Below, piece by piece: positions 45,861 through 54,958 of a DNA stretch of 64,000 nucleotides. The stretch spans positions 1 through 64,000 of the forward strand of contig JAOTTP010000006.1 in the NCBI GenBank assembly GCA_029864405.1. Direction: 5' to 3'. Below the pieces are notes generated by a model. The model made no database searches and had not been told where the DNA came from. It saw nothing but the letters and a program-made list of their open reading frames with translations. Position 1 is the first letter of the stretch; every line of letters begins with the position of its first letter. The position numbers and the translations under genes are program-made. Source of the stretch: Nitrospirota bacterium. GTDB taxonomy: Bacteria > Nitrospirota > Nitrospiria > Nitrospirales > UBA8639.

Positions 45861-47291
45861 TTATCTGCTGCAACTGGTGGTGCATGTGGATTGAAGCTTT
45901 TGCCCATGATGACCCCAGGTGGTGAGCCAGGCGTCATATCCCCCGATAAGATCCATCGCTTGGGATCGTCCGGCTTTTTCCAGAATTCCTATTGCGGTGG
46001 ATGAGCGATATCCACTGGCGCAATGTACAACCACCGGGCCGTCTAGCGGGATTTTGTGAATCTGTTCTGCCAGATGCGGCAACGGGATATTGATGCTCTG
46101 GTCAATATGGCCAGACTCCCATTCTTTTTCTGATCTCACGTCGACGACCATTGGTGGATGGGTGGTCGTCAACAGTTCTGCGAGAGCTTGGGCGCCGATC
46201 CGTTGGACCTTTTGAACCAAATCGGGCCTCTCCATAAGGGCCTGCATCCCGCCGCTTAGATATCCCACCACGCGGTCAAACCCAATACGGCCTAACCGTT
46301 GAATCGCCTCCCTTTCGTACCCGGGCTCGGCAATAATGACGATGGGGCATTTGGGGGCAAGAACGGTTCCGGCCCAGGTCGCAAATTTCCCCACTAATCC
46401 GATGTTGAGACTCTCTTTGAGATGCCCTCCCGCATAATCAACCGCGTTTCGGACATCGAGTACCTGAGCCACGTTTTTCTGATAATCAAGGACTGTTTCC
46501 AGAGAAAGAGGGGTTAAGCTTTTTTGCAGGACATCATCCAGAACAGGATGCTTTTCCCTATTCATCTTGGCGTCATAGCCAAAGTACGAAGGGGCTTCTG
46601 GTTGGTCGGCCGTGACCAATCCCACAAATTCTTCTTTAGTCATGGGTTGAAGCGCATAATTTTCCCATCGCTGCTTGCCCAATGTGGAGACGGTTTCATT
46701 GCTCAAATTTTTCCCGCACATGGACCCCGCTCCGTGGGCGGGATAGATCAGCGTTTCATCGGGGAAGCGCATGAGTTTATTTCGCAACGAATCAAATAAT
46801 TGTTCCCCTAATTCTTCTGCGGTAACGCCAACAGAGGCCATGAGATCCGGTCTGCCTACATCCCCAATGAACAGGGTGTCTCCAGTCAGCACGCAGTGCG
46901 GATGATCGGCACTCCTACTCAGGTCGTAGACGGCAAGCGAAATGCTTTCCGGGGTATGCCCTGGGGTTTCCAATACCTGAATTCGCACAGACCCAAACTC
47001 AAGAACCTCTCCGTCCTGAAAGGTTCGGATGGGGAAGTCGGTTTGCGCTTTGGCGCCCAGACAAATCTCAGCACCAGTTTGTCGTTGCAGTTCCAGATGC
47101 CCGGCTAAAAAGTCTGCATGGAAGTGGGTAAGAAAAACATAACGAATCTTCCACTCGTGGCGTCGAGCTTCCTGCAGATATTGCTCGACGTCGCGTTGGG
47201 GATCCACGACCACAGCGGTTGAGGTTTTGTTATCGCCAATCATGTAAGACGCGTGGGCTAAACAATTTAGATAAAATTGTTTCACAATCAT
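45861..47291 (-). CDS. Persulfide dioxygenase (metallo-beta-lactamase fold) with two rhodanese domains
   Basis: 476 residues. The beta-lactamase-like domain (1-250) has the metal motif THFHADFLAGH (His56, His58, Asp60), ETPGHTPESIS, LTGDTLFIGDVGRPDL and YPAHGAGSMCG, the pattern of ETHE1-type enzymes that turn glutathione persulfide and oxygen into sulfite. Two rhodanese domains follow: the first (about 265-360) lacks a catalytic Cys (AEPGYERE), the second (about 370-470) has it in VVHCASGYRSS. Similar fusions are known in bacteria (e.g. CstB). First gene after a strong sigma-54 promoter; its product sulfite is the substrate of SorAB. Confidence 0.92.
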   Translation of the reverse strand: MIVKQFYLNCLAHASYMIGDNKTSTAVVVDPQRDVEQYLQEARRHEWKIRYVFLTHFHADFLAGHLELQRQTGAEICLGAKAQTDFPIRTFQDGEVLEFGSVRIQVLETPGHTPESISLAVYDLSRSADHPHCVLTGDTLFIGDVGRPDLMASVGVTAEELGEQLFDSLRNKLMRFPDETLIYPAHGAGSMCGKNLSNETVSTLGKQRWENYALQPMTKEEFVGLVTADQPEAPSYFGYDAKMNREKHPVLDDVLQKSLTPLSLETVLDYQKNVAQVLDVRNAVDYAGGHLKESLNIGLVGKFATWAGTVLAPKCPIVIIAEPGYEREAIQRLGRIGFDRVVGYLSGGMQALMERPDLVQKVQRIGAQALAELLTTTHPPMVVDVRSEKEWESGHIDQSINIPLPHLAEQIHKIPLDGPVVVHCASGYRSSTAIGILEKAGRSQAMDLIGGYDAWLTTWGHHGQKLQSTCTTSCSR

Positions 47292-47395
47292 GATGAATAC
47301 CCTCCCCTCCTTCTTGAAAAGGAGCATTGGTCAAAATCAACTGAGCTCACTTCGAAATGTTCTTTTAAGAGTTTTTCCATTGAGCAGAGTAATAC

Positions 47396-47410
47396 GCATG
47401 GATTGTGCCA
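47396..47410 (-). promoter_or_regulatory. Sigma-54 (-24/-12) promoter
   Basis: On the minus strand TGGCACAATCCATGC: full -24 half TGGCAC, GG and GC ten bases apart, -12 half ATGC. It lies about 105 bases before the persulfide dioxygenase start, with a palindrome about 130 bases upstream and a sigma-54 activator gene just beyond. Confidence 0.8.
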
Positions 47411-47523
47411 GATTTTTTTTCGAAGCCATATTTAAAAAATCTCAATAAAAACAATGTATTAGTGAAATGCTCATACCATGGAAAAGCCTGAGGATGGCCT
47501 AAAAAACAGAGGAAGTGAACGGA

Positions 47524-47549
47524 ATGCGTTAACTGTTAAGTTAACGCAT
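47524..47549. promoter_or_regulatory. Palindrome, likely activator binding site
   Basis: ATGCGTTAAC, six bases TGTTAA, GTTAACGCAT: ten perfect pairs. It is about 130 bases upstream of the sigma-54 promoter at 47396 and 12 bases after the activator gene, the normal distance for an enhancer site. No T-run follows, so a terminator role is less likely. A related sequence lies at 37379-37402. Confidence 0.6.
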
Positions 47550-47560
47550 GAACGATTTGG

Positions 47561-48946
47561 TTATGCGTTGGGAGGAGTGTGAAGCTGTTTAATTTTCTTC
47601 CACAGGGTGACTCGACTCACCCCGAGAAGCTTGGCTGCTTCCGTTTTGTTCCCTTTGGCCTGTCGGAGAGCTTCTACGATACGAGCTTCCTCATCCTGGG
47701 GAAGGGAGGGTTCTGCGTTGGATGAGAGGTTTTTGGGGCTTCTGGGTGTTGGAGGACGTTGAACTTCTGTAGGGAGATCCCACAGGGTGAGACAATCGCC
47801 ATTAACAGTAACGAAGGCGTGTTCGATCGCATTCTTCAATTCGCGGACGTTGCCGGGCCAGCCATATTCCATTAATCGGTTGAGGGCATCCTGGGCAATG
47901 TCTCCTATTTCGCGATGAAACGCCTTGGAATTGGCAGCCATGAAATGGTGAACTAAGAGGGGAATATCTTCTCGTCTTGCTCGCAAGGGCGGAAGAGTAA
48001 TCTCGAAGACATGAATCCGATAATAAAAATCTTCCCGAAGCGTGCCTTCGGCCATGAGAGCTTTTAAATCCCGATTGGTGGCCGTAATGAGACGGACATC
48101 GACCCGCATGCCCCGTTCATCTCCTACCCGGCGAATCTCACTTTCTTGCAGGACCCTGAGCAATTTTAACTGCAAAAGAGGGCTGGTATCTCCGATTTCA
48201 TCTAAAAATAACGTCCCACCGTCAGCGGCTTGAAAGACTCCGATTTTATCGCGTATGGCGCCAGTGAATGCGCCCTTCACATGCCCAAAGAGTTCGCTTT
48301 CAAGCAAGGTTTCTGGAATGGCTGAGCAATTGATGGCGAAAAACGGTTTGTCTTTTCGACCACTCAGGGTGTGAATGGCTCGCGCCGCCAGTTCCTTCCC
48401 TGTCCCGGATTCCCCGGTGAGTAGCACCGTGACATCGCTTTGCGCAGCCAGCCTGAGCCGGCGAAACACTTCTTGCATCGCAGGGCTTTTGCCGATGAGC
48501 TGTTGAAAGGCCTCACGGGATTTCGCCTGTTCCTCCAGCACGGCAATTTTCTGGTTATTCAAAAGAAACGTGGTCAGGTCGGTAAAGGTTCCCACGGCGC
48601 CCGCGACCTGGCCTTGTTCATCCCGGATGATTGAGACGTTGCCGAAGAGATAGAGTTCGCGGCCGTCTTTCCCAAGAACTTTGCATTCCTGGTTGCAGAT
48701 ACCCCATGGATACGGGGAGGGGTTGTCCAAAAAATCCGTGAGGATGCCAAAGCCCTTACAATTTTGACCTTCTAAAATATGACAGGATTGTCCCAGGACA
48801 TCCTGACTGGAATATCCCGTAATGCGAGCCGCCCCGGTGCTCCAGGCCACAATGTGACCCTTGGCATCAACGGTGAACACGCCATCAGCCATCACGTCTA
48901 CCATGTTGCTGAGAATGGCGGGATTTTTCCGGAAATCTAATTCCAT
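47561..48946 (-). CDS. Sigma-54-dependent activator with cysteine-rich PAS domain
   Basis: 461 residues. An N-terminal PAS domain (about 10-125) with four cysteines (55, 63, 84, 88: [10 protein letters not shown] and ICNQEC) that could bind metal or react with sulfur species. The AAA+ domain has Walker A GESGTGKE (178-185), the sigma-54 contact loop GAFTGA (225-230), [11 protein letters not shown] and [12 protein letters not shown] Fis-type helix-turn-helix ([23 protein letters not shown], split normally) ends the protein. No receiver domain, so it senses the signal itself. It lies upstream of the promoter and palindrome it probably controls. Confidence 0.93.
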   Translation of the reverse strand: MELDFRKNPAILSNMVDVMADGVFTVDAKGHIVAWSTGAARITGYSSQDVLGQSCHILEGQNCKGFGILTDFLDNPSPYPWGICNQECKVLGKDGRELYLFGNVSIIRDEQGQVAGAVGTFTDLTTFLLNNQKIAVLEEQAKSREAFQQLIGKSPAMQEVFRRLRLAAQSDVTVLLTGESGTGKELAARAIHTLSGRKDKPFFAINCSAIPETLLESELFGHVKGAFTGAIRDKIGVFQAADGGTLFLDEIGDTSPLLQLKLLRVLQESEIRRVGDERGMRVDVRLITATNRDLKALMAEGTLREDFYYRIHVFEITLPPLRARREDIPLLVHHFMAANSKAFHREIGDIAQDALNRLMEYGWPGNVRELKNAIEHAFVTVNGDCLTLWDLPTEVQRPPTPRSPKNLSSNAEPSLPQDEEARIVEALRQAKGNKTEAAKLLGVSRVTLWKKIKQLHTPPNA

Positions 48947-48997
48947 GACATGTGATCCAAATAAGAGCTGTCTGAGGGGAGGAGATTGACCGGGTTG

Positions 48998-49066
48998 AAA
49001 AAAAGAGGGCTGGTAAAGCCATAAGGCTGGAGGACGTTCATTGAGATAGTAAGGTTCTCCAGCCTT
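48998..49066 (-). terminator. Rho-independent terminator of the 49138-50886 gene
   Basis: On the minus strand the stop at 49138 is followed by AAGGCTGGAG...CTCCAGCCTT (49023-49066) and then GGCTTTACCAGCC with CTCTTTTTTT (48998-49020). The second hairpin with the T-run is the terminator proper; the first can form an extra stem. Confidence 0.65.
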
Positions 49067-49137
49067 GCGTAATCGTTAGATTACCCGGACACGCATGTGT
49101 CAATCTCATGAGGCCGCTCACCCATGCGTTGTCGGTT

Positions 49138-50886
49138 CTATTTTGCGGCTAACAATGATTTGAAGGAAGGATCGGTCTCAACCAATCCCTTCAGCGTATC
49201 GTTGTTCAACATATACGCCCAGCTTTGGGGGCTTGAGCCGGGGATTTTCTCAAACCAGTCACGGGCTTGCTGAAGCAGATCCAGCATAGCGTGATTGTCA
49301 CGGGGTACGTGAAACGCCAGGCTATAGGCCATGGCATAGGCTGCCGTAAATTTGTTGAGCGGATCTTTCGTGAGATCGAAGGCTTTTTGAGCCGCCTCAT
49401 AACCTTTATGAATATCCGGATCGTCAAAGTGACGATTCCAGGCTACTTTCCCAATTCGTGCCCACGCCAATTCTAAGAGCACTTGTGCGCGGATCTCTTC
49501 TTGTTCGGTTGGCACTTCAGTCAATAATTCCTGTGGTGAGGACAGTGCGGCCATTTGATCGTTCGTCCAGCGGTACGTCGAGGATAGTCGAATCCGGTTG
49601 TTGAAATCACCTGGCTCCAGAGATGCCAGGGCTTCCATGACGGGAATCATTCGATACAGATAATCAGCGGGCATCGGCTCAGGCTTTCCGCCTATTTCCA
49701 TTCCCAAAGACATATCAAATCGATCGGTTTGGGATTTCACCGTCCAATAGAGTTCGTTAAACCGTTGGGCCAGACGTTCGTCTCCCAATTGTACGCCGTG
49801 CAAATAACCCCCAAAATCCAGAAACCCTTTGTACAGTTGATCTGCAAAAACTTCCAGGGTGGGTTTGTGGGCCGGCCCAATCATCAAAACCCGGTTCAGT
49901 CTCATCACGGCTTCTAGTCTGGTCGGGGCTGCTTGTGCCTGTTGAATGCCTGCTTGGATGGTCTCCAGACTCTCTGGAAGGCTAAACCATTCTGTGGAGC
50001 GAGGCACATACCCACCAGGATCCACGACGAATGGAATGGTGGTGCCACGAGGGCCATCCAGAATCAGATCCAGCACGGCACGGTCCGTAGGAAACCCCAA
50101 CCGCTTCAGATCTGAGAGTACGACCCACTTCACGTTAACGGATTTCACCACTCGCTGCGCTTTTTTATAGGGCACGGCCCAATCCTCTGCTCCAGGGGCA
50201 TTGGCAATGGGTGCCGTCAAGGCATTCGGGTAGGAAACCTTGGTGGTCAGAAAGGCTGTGGGTGCGGCTAAGACTCCGGATTCATCTGGAGAAGGAAACG
50301 AAGCATGGGGCAAGGTTCCGGATTCCACGGCCTCAATGATAAATGGAGTCGTTGGTTCCTGAGCCGCAATGGCCGGCATGACGAAAAACGACGGAGCTAA
50401 TTGCTGATTGAGGGTTTCTGCAATAAAAAACCGTTGGAAATCTGAAAAATCGACCAGTTTCCCTGGTCCCGGCCAGACATTGTCCAATGCCCGGTCTTTT
50501 TGTTGAATCGCTCGTTGGTGGGCTTCCTGCCGACGGTGGTCACACCATTCATAGATGGGGTTTGACGAGTCGGGAAAGTTTCCGTTGGAGAACAACTGCT
50601 GTTGGGCCATCTGATGTAAGCACACAAAATCCAGTTGGCCGGCCGCGACTCGATCGCCCTTCCCCACGGCATCGGCATATTCCCGAATGGTGGTGAGCAA
50701 GGCTTCTTCATTGACGGCCAATGGCTCGGCGGCCCACACGGGAGTGAAGGCCAACAGCCAGGAACAGCATAGGATGCCTACCCATCTTGGTGTAGACCTC
50801 ATCTGGGAAACAGGGGAACCGAGGGCATGATCTGCCTCAGCTTGAAGGGTATCTGTCAGAATTGATTGACGACGAACAATACTCAT
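49138..50886 (-). CDS. Large exported protein, hypothetical
   Basis: 582 residues with a long N-terminal extension and a signal segment (about 36-52, WVGILCCSWLLAFTPVWA). The mature protein is helical, with C-terminal repeats like tetratricopeptides (AQVLLELAWARIGKVAWNRH, EAAQKAFDL, DLLQQARDWFEKIP) at about 460-570. The middle (about 180-300) is strand-rich. No family recognised. It is transcribed alone and ends at a strong terminator. An exported scaffold is a plausible but unproved role. Confidence 0.6.
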   Translation of the reverse strand: MSIVRRQSILTDTLQAEADHALGSPVSQMRSTPRWVGILCCSWLLAFTPVWAAEPLAVNEEALLTTIREYADAVGKGDRVAAGQLDFVCLHQMAQQQLFSNGNFPDSSNPIYEWCDHRRQEAHQRAIQQKDRALDNVWPGPGKLVDFSDFQRFFIAETLNQQLAPSFFVMPAIAAQEPTTPFIIEAVESGTLPHASFPSPDESGVLAAPTAFLTTKVSYPNALTAPIANAPGAEDWAVPYKKAQRVVKSVNVKWVVLSDLKRLGFPTDRAVLDLILDGPRGTTIPFVVDPGGYVPRSTEWFSLPESLETIQAGIQQAQAAPTRLEAVMRLNRVLMIGPAHKPTLEVFADQLYKGFLDFGGYLHGVQLGDERLAQRFNELYWTVKSQTDRFDMSLGMEIGGKPEPMPADYLYRMIPVMEALASLEPGDFNNRIRLSSTYRWTNDQMAALSSPQELLTEVPTEQEEIRAQVLLELAWARIGKVAWNRHFDDPDIHKGYEAAQKAFDLTKDPLNKFTAAYAMAYSLAFHVPRDNHAMLDLLQQARDWFEKIPGSSPQSWAYMLNNDTLKGLVETDPSFKSLLAAK

Positions 50887-50970
50887 GGAACCAAACTCCT
50901 CCTCACAAACATGCTTGGTTAATGATTTTGTGTAATAGCAGCGAGGGGAATGTCCCTCAAACCAAGAGGG

Positions 50971-51453
50971 CTACTCTACCATACCCTCATTCTTGTGTAC
51001 CACGATGGTACCCCGCATCACATGGCCCGGTAAATCGCAAAAATAGGGAAATGTGCCGGGGTGAGAGGGGATAAAGACAATGTCGGTTTGGCCTCTGGTG
51101 GGAAGCAGGACTCGGCTAAGACCTTCTTTCGAAAATTGTGGGGCACCACTGCCGCTGACATTCAGGTGGATATCTGTCAGCAAGCCGACCGGCAGAAAGG
51201 CATGAAGCTCGCCATCCAAATTTTTGAGGATCAGCCGGGTTTTTTGCCCCATGGTGATTGAAAGGGTGTTGGGGCTGAACTCTCGGGATTTAATATTGAT
51301 GGTCACCACAGTTTCTTGGGTATCAGTGGCAGGAGCAAGGCTGACCGGTGTGGCTCCCCGGGCAACGTCCACATCCAGGGGTGAGAACATCAGAAGACTC
51401 AACGCCAGAATCCAGCCGCAAAGAACTCTGAACGAGTGCAGGGGGAAGGTCAT
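50971..51453 (-). CDS. Cupredoxin-domain protein, exported
   Basis: 160 residues from the ATG at 51453, with a signal peptide (about 8-33). The mature protein is a single cupredoxin domain with type-1 copper ligands: His in GELHAFLP and Cys, His and Met in FPYFCDLPGHVMRG. It probably carries electrons in the periplasm or binds copper. The frame opens earlier (51522), but the 51453 start gives a normal signal. A TATAAT box lies only ten bases before the start, so the mRNA may have almost no leader. Confidence 0.87.
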   Translation of the reverse strand: MTFPLHSFRVLCGWILALSLLMFSPLDVDVARGATPVSLAPATDTQETVVTINIKSREFSPNTLSITMGQKTRLILKNLDGELHAFLPVGLLTDIHLNVSGSGAPQFSKEGLSRVLLPTRGQTDIVFIPSHPGTFPYFCDLPGHVMRGTIVVHKNEGMVE

Positions 51454-51456
51454 GAT

Positions 51457-51491
51457 GGATGCATTATACCGGTTGGCGATTCTGGCGCGAA
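51457..51491 (-). promoter_or_regulatory. Possible promoter giving a near-leaderless mRNA
   Basis: On the minus strand TTCGCG, 17 bases, TATAAT (51463-51468). The -10 is perfect, the -35 weak. Initiation about seven bases further would be three to five bases from the ATG at 51453. No ribosome site precedes that ATG, which fits. Confidence 0.45.
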
Positions 51492-51651
51492 ACGAGGGAG
51501 AGAAATTGCTCGTTAATTCCATGAAAAATTATGGAACAGCCGTAAGTGAAAATATGTATAAATGGAAAAAGATTGGAAATGGAAGAGGAAATCTCAAGAT
51601 CGTGAGGAACCGACCGAATAACATGAGTATACATCAGGAGAACGGTCCACG

Positions 51652-51840
51652 GTGCATCTCTTTGAATTATTTATCGGTCATGATCCCCTTTCGATGGGCA
51701 TAGCCCTCTTGTTGGTACTGGGTGTGTTGGCGTATGGATGGTTTGAGGTTCGTCGAACGTCTCGCCTCCCTCATATCGGGATGGTTCTCATCAAAAACCG
51801 CTTAAAGAGTACCAGCCAATTTCCAACTCGGCGCCGATAG
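51652..51840 (+). CDS. Small membrane protein, hypothetical
   Basis: 62 residues, GTG start, AGGAG about a dozen bases upstream. A single membrane helix (MGIALLLVLGVLAYGWF, about 15-31) with a basic C-terminus (RRTSRLPHIG, KNRLKS, FPTRRR). Divergent from the cupredoxin gene. No family recognised. Confidence 0.45.
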   Translation: MHLFELFIGHDPLSMGIALLLVLGVLAYGWFEVRRTSRLPHIGMVLIKNRLKSTSQFPTRRR

Positions 51841-52013
51841 CGAACCTTACCTTCGTCTTCTCTATTGTCTGCCTCAAGACACAACCCCGATAAACCGTAG
51901 CTGCTCAAGTTCCCATGCGCGCAGTCGTGTGGCGTGTTATGCCTTCCAGGCCGGGCCAAACATCCCTGAAAATCAGCAACCGGAATTTTAGCACCAGACT
52001 GGATGAAGGTTGT

Positions 52014-52217
52014 CTAGAAGGAAACCGGTGACGGGGAGAGGGTGTTTGGAAGAGGTTGATGGACAAGGTTTCGTGTGAATGTCTGTCGAAGGCGGAGTCC
52101 GTGTTCGTGGCAGATACCGTGCGATTCCGGTTCATTAATCTCCCCAGGCTCCCCAGGGCTTGTTCCAAGCATTCCGGTCTTACCTTCCTGTCGGCACCAG
52201 GCACAAATCCGAATCAT
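52014..52217 (-). CDS. Small zinc-binding protein, conserved
   Basis: 67 residues; the ATG at 52217 has a perfect AAAGGAGATCGC site, while the longer frame to 52292 adds nothing. CAWC at 5-8 and a second part ESHGICHEHGLRL give four ligands. Small proteins with MIRxCAWC and SHGIC are common in environmental bacteria, function unknown. Single gene. Confidence 0.7.
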   Translation of the reverse strand: MIRICAWCRQEGKTGMLGTSPGEPGEINEPESHGICHEHGLRLRQTFTRNLVHQPLPNTLSPSPVSF

Positions 52218-52836
52218 GCGATCTCCTTTTCTCTTTCGGGGTTGCGAGAAAAAATACACGAACCATATATCCGCAATTACTTGTGAAAGCAATAATCAAA
52301 CCTGAAATTATTCCATTCGTAAGATGCTGTATTTGCGCTAGTTTTTGGCATTTTAATGGAACAGATGTCATGGGTGTTGAGAAAATACCACACGCAGTTG
52401 AATCGAAAGAGATACAAAGTCCTGCCAGCCAGGATAGGACGGATTGACCAAAAATGTGGGGCTGGAATACACGTCATCATCTTCACGGAGTGTGAGACGT
52501 TCTTTGCCCGACGGGTAACCGTGAAGAAGGTCCATGAGAATGGGCCTGGCGGTGCCGATCCCATGGTTCAGCAGCCCACTCCTGCCAGGGATTCCAGTGA
52601 TCGTCGCTAGCCTGCCCTTAGATAAAATTTGGAAGTGTCTCTAAACCAAGAAAACACGAGGCGTCATGCCCGTATTTTTAGCCCGGGCTCTCTGTCGCCA
52701 TCGGCAGAAGGGCATCCATATCCAGAAATCACAAAAGATTCCTGATTGCAGATGCCGGAGATGACGAGGGATTGGTCTCTTAGGGGTTGGTTGATAACCG
52801 GAGTTAGGTCTTACGCAGTGGAATGCGCGGCGCGAC
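52218..52836. other. Gene-free stretch of about 0.6 kb
   Basis: Short frames here have no ribosome sites or known features. The part 52640-52830 follows the end of the lipoprotein cytochrome gene. No repeat or terminator seen with confidence. Confidence 0.45.
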
Positions 52837-53232
52837 TTACGGCTCGATGAGTAACTGCTTAATCTGGGAGCCGTTTTTATCATAGGTTTTTTGCAACGTG
52901 AATAAGTGATCAGTGATGACCTTGGCTTCAGCAATTGGCATTGCGCTAAAGACGGGCATCTCTCTTTCCTGGCCTGTTCCCGTGGTGATGTATGCGACGA
53001 TCTCTTGGTGACTTTTTTGTGTAAGGATATTGGCGGGAATCCCATTGAAAAGGTTTCCTGTTCCCTGCACCCCATGGCACTCTGCGCAATGATAATTAAA
53101 TAGTTGTTCTCCTGTGGTGAGGTTGGGATGATCATGCTGATCTCGTGAACATCCAGACAAACTCACGACAACCATGGTCCATAGCAACAAAGACCTTATG
53201 AGTTTTCCTTGAATATGTGTTGTTTGAGACAT
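52837..53232 (-). CDS. Lipoprotein monoheme cytochrome c
   Basis: 131 residues. Signal ends in VSLSGC (lipid-carrying Cys28). One haem site CAECHG (Cys49) at the start of a class I cytochrome domain, with the Met ligand probably in MPVFSAMP. Membrane-anchored periplasmic electron carrier. It is divergent from selO and away from the sulfur island, though the same organism's respiratory chain probably uses it. Confidence 0.87.
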   Translation of the reverse strand: MSQTTHIQGKLIRSLLLWTMVVVSLSGCSRDQHDHPNLTTGEQLFNYHCAECHGVQGTGNLFNGIPANILTQKSHQEIVAYITTGTGQEREMPVFSAMPIAEAKVITDHLFTLQKTYDKNGSQIKQLLIEP

Positions 53233-53382
53233 AAATACCCAAAGAGGAAGAGGAATAGGCCGGCTATTTCCGATCTTTCTGGACGGTCAACATTTGTCCT
53301 TCAAACCATACCATGCTTTATGAGTACCAGCTAACTTAGGTCGTGGCTTGTGGAAGAAGTGGTTACCGGGGATAATGTCTCA

Positions 53383-54852
53383 ATGAACACACTTGAAGAT
53401 CTCCAATTCCAGAATACCTACGCCTCCTTGCCTGACGTGTTCCATGAACGGGTCAAGCCCACGCCTTTTCCTAATCCGTACCTTGTGAGCGTCAATCCGG
53501 CAGCCGCCAAATTGCTCAATATTGACGTCAAGGAATGGACACGTCCGGAGTTTGCCGAATATTTCTGCGGGGCCAAATTGTTGCCTGGCAGTGATCCCAT
53601 TGCCATGTTGTATTCCGGGCACCAATTCGGGCATTACGTGCCGCAGCTCGGCGATGGGCGGGCCATTCTGCTGGGAGAGGTGCGAAACCAAAAAGGGGAG
53701 CGGTGGGAGCTGCAATTGAAAGGCGCGGGGCTGACGAGATTCTCACGCGATGGCGATGGCCGGGCGGTGATGCGCTCGACCATTCGGGAATATCTCTGTG
53801 GCGAAGCCATGCATGGGTTAGGGATTCCTACCACAAGAAGTTTGTGTATTGTGGCCGGGGAAGAAGTGGTCTGGCGGGAAACACCGGAACCAGGGGCGAT
53901 GCTGCTCCGGATGGCGCCGACCCATGTGCGGTTTGGCAGTTTTGAAGTATTTTACTATCGCCGCCAACACGAATATCTGAAAACGCTGGCAGACTATGTC
54001 ATCGAATATCATTATCCGCATTTGGTAGGAGAAGAAAATGGATATGCCAGGCTGCTGCATGAAGTAGCGGTTCGCACCGGGCATCTCGTGGCTCAATGGC
54101 AAGCCGTGGGGTGGGCCCATGGCGTCCTGAATACCGATAACATGTCCATCCTCGGGTTAACGATGGATTACGGCCCATTCGGATTTATGGAACGCTATGA
54201 CCCAACGTTTATCTGCAATCATTCGGACCATCACGGGCGGTATTCATTCCAGAACCAACCCGACATCGGCTATTGGAATATTCGGGCTCTGGCGCGGGCC
54301 TTGTCACCGTTCGTGGAAGAAGCCGACGTCAATGCCACGCCTGAAGTCTATGAAAAGGCGATGACCGGGAAATATGCCGAACTGATGCGGGCCAAGCTTG
54401 GACTGGTCGAAGCGCATGCGGGAGATGACAAACTCGTGACCGATCTGTTGAACCTCATGGACTCCAGCCGGGCGGATTACACCACCTTGTTTCGTGTACT
54501 GGGAACCATTCGTCAGGTGAGTTCCACGGTGCCCTCCGAGTTCCGAGACCAATTCCTTCACCGGGAAGCGTGCGATGACTGGACCGCACGGTATCGGGAA
54601 CGGCTTCGGGCGGAAAAAAGCGATGATGCTGAGCGCCAAGCCAGAATGGACCACGTGAATCCAAAGTACATCCTCCGGAATCATCTCGCGCAACGGGCCA
54701 TCACCCAAGCCGTTCAGCAGAAGGACTATTCGGAAATAGATCGGTTGTTGAACTTGCTGAGTGATCCGTTTACCGAACAACTCGGCATGGAAGCCTATGC
54801 CGCGCCTCCACCTCCCGGCGAACCATCGATTATCGTGTCGTGCTCTTCTTAA
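53383..54852 (+). CDS. selO: Protein adenylyltransferase SelO
   Basis: A pseudokinase-fold enzyme that transfers AMP from ATP to proteins and takes part in redox control. Features are FPNPYLVSVNPAAA, SGHQFGHYVPQLGDGRA split normally, WELQLKGAGLTRFSRDGDGRAV split normally, GIPTTRSLCIV, HGVLNTDNMSILG and DYGPFGFME. The C-terminus is IIVSCSS, with the redox cysteine where mammals have selenocysteine. Start taken as the ATG at 53383; the GTG/TTG-type start at 53350 would add 11 residues. Normal length. Confidence 0.92.
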   Translation: MNTLEDLQFQNTYASLPDVFHERVKPTPFPNPYLVSVNPAAAKLLNIDVKEWTRPEFAEYFCGAKLLPGSDPIAMLYSGHQFGHYVPQLGDGRAILLGEVRNQKGERWELQLKGAGLTRFSRDGDGRAVMRSTIREYLCGEAMHGLGIPTTRSLCIVAGEEVVWRETPEPGAMLLRMAPTHVRFGSFEVFYYRRQHEYLKTLADYVIEYHYPHLVGEENGYARLLHEVAVRTGHLVAQWQAVGWAHGVLNTDNMSILGLTMDYGPFGFMERYDPTFICNHSDHHGRYSFQNQPDIGYWNIRALARALSPFVEEADVNATPEVYEKAMTGKYAELMRAKLGLVEAHAGDDKLVTDLLNLMDSSRADYTTLFRVLGTIRQVSSTVPSEFRDQFLHREACDDWTARYRERLRAEKSDDAERQARMDHVNPKYILRNHLAQRAITQAVQQKDYSEIDRLLNLLSDPFTEQLGMEAYAAPPPPGEPSIIVSCSS

Positions 54853-54958
54853 CGAAACAAAAATTAGCCATGACGTTGGGTGTGAAGCCGAAGGGGAAAG
54901 AAACACCCGGCTTATCCCTTCACGCCTCACGCTTTACGGTTTTTCCTAGGATCATCTC

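Noticed and set aside
52641-53135. 164-residue minus-strand frame
   Set aside because: It overlaps the lipoprotein cytochrome c in another frame; the haem motif and lipobox are only in the cytochrome frame.
54304-54930. 208-residue minus-strand frame
   Set aside because: It is antisense to the end of selO and has no recognisable motifs.
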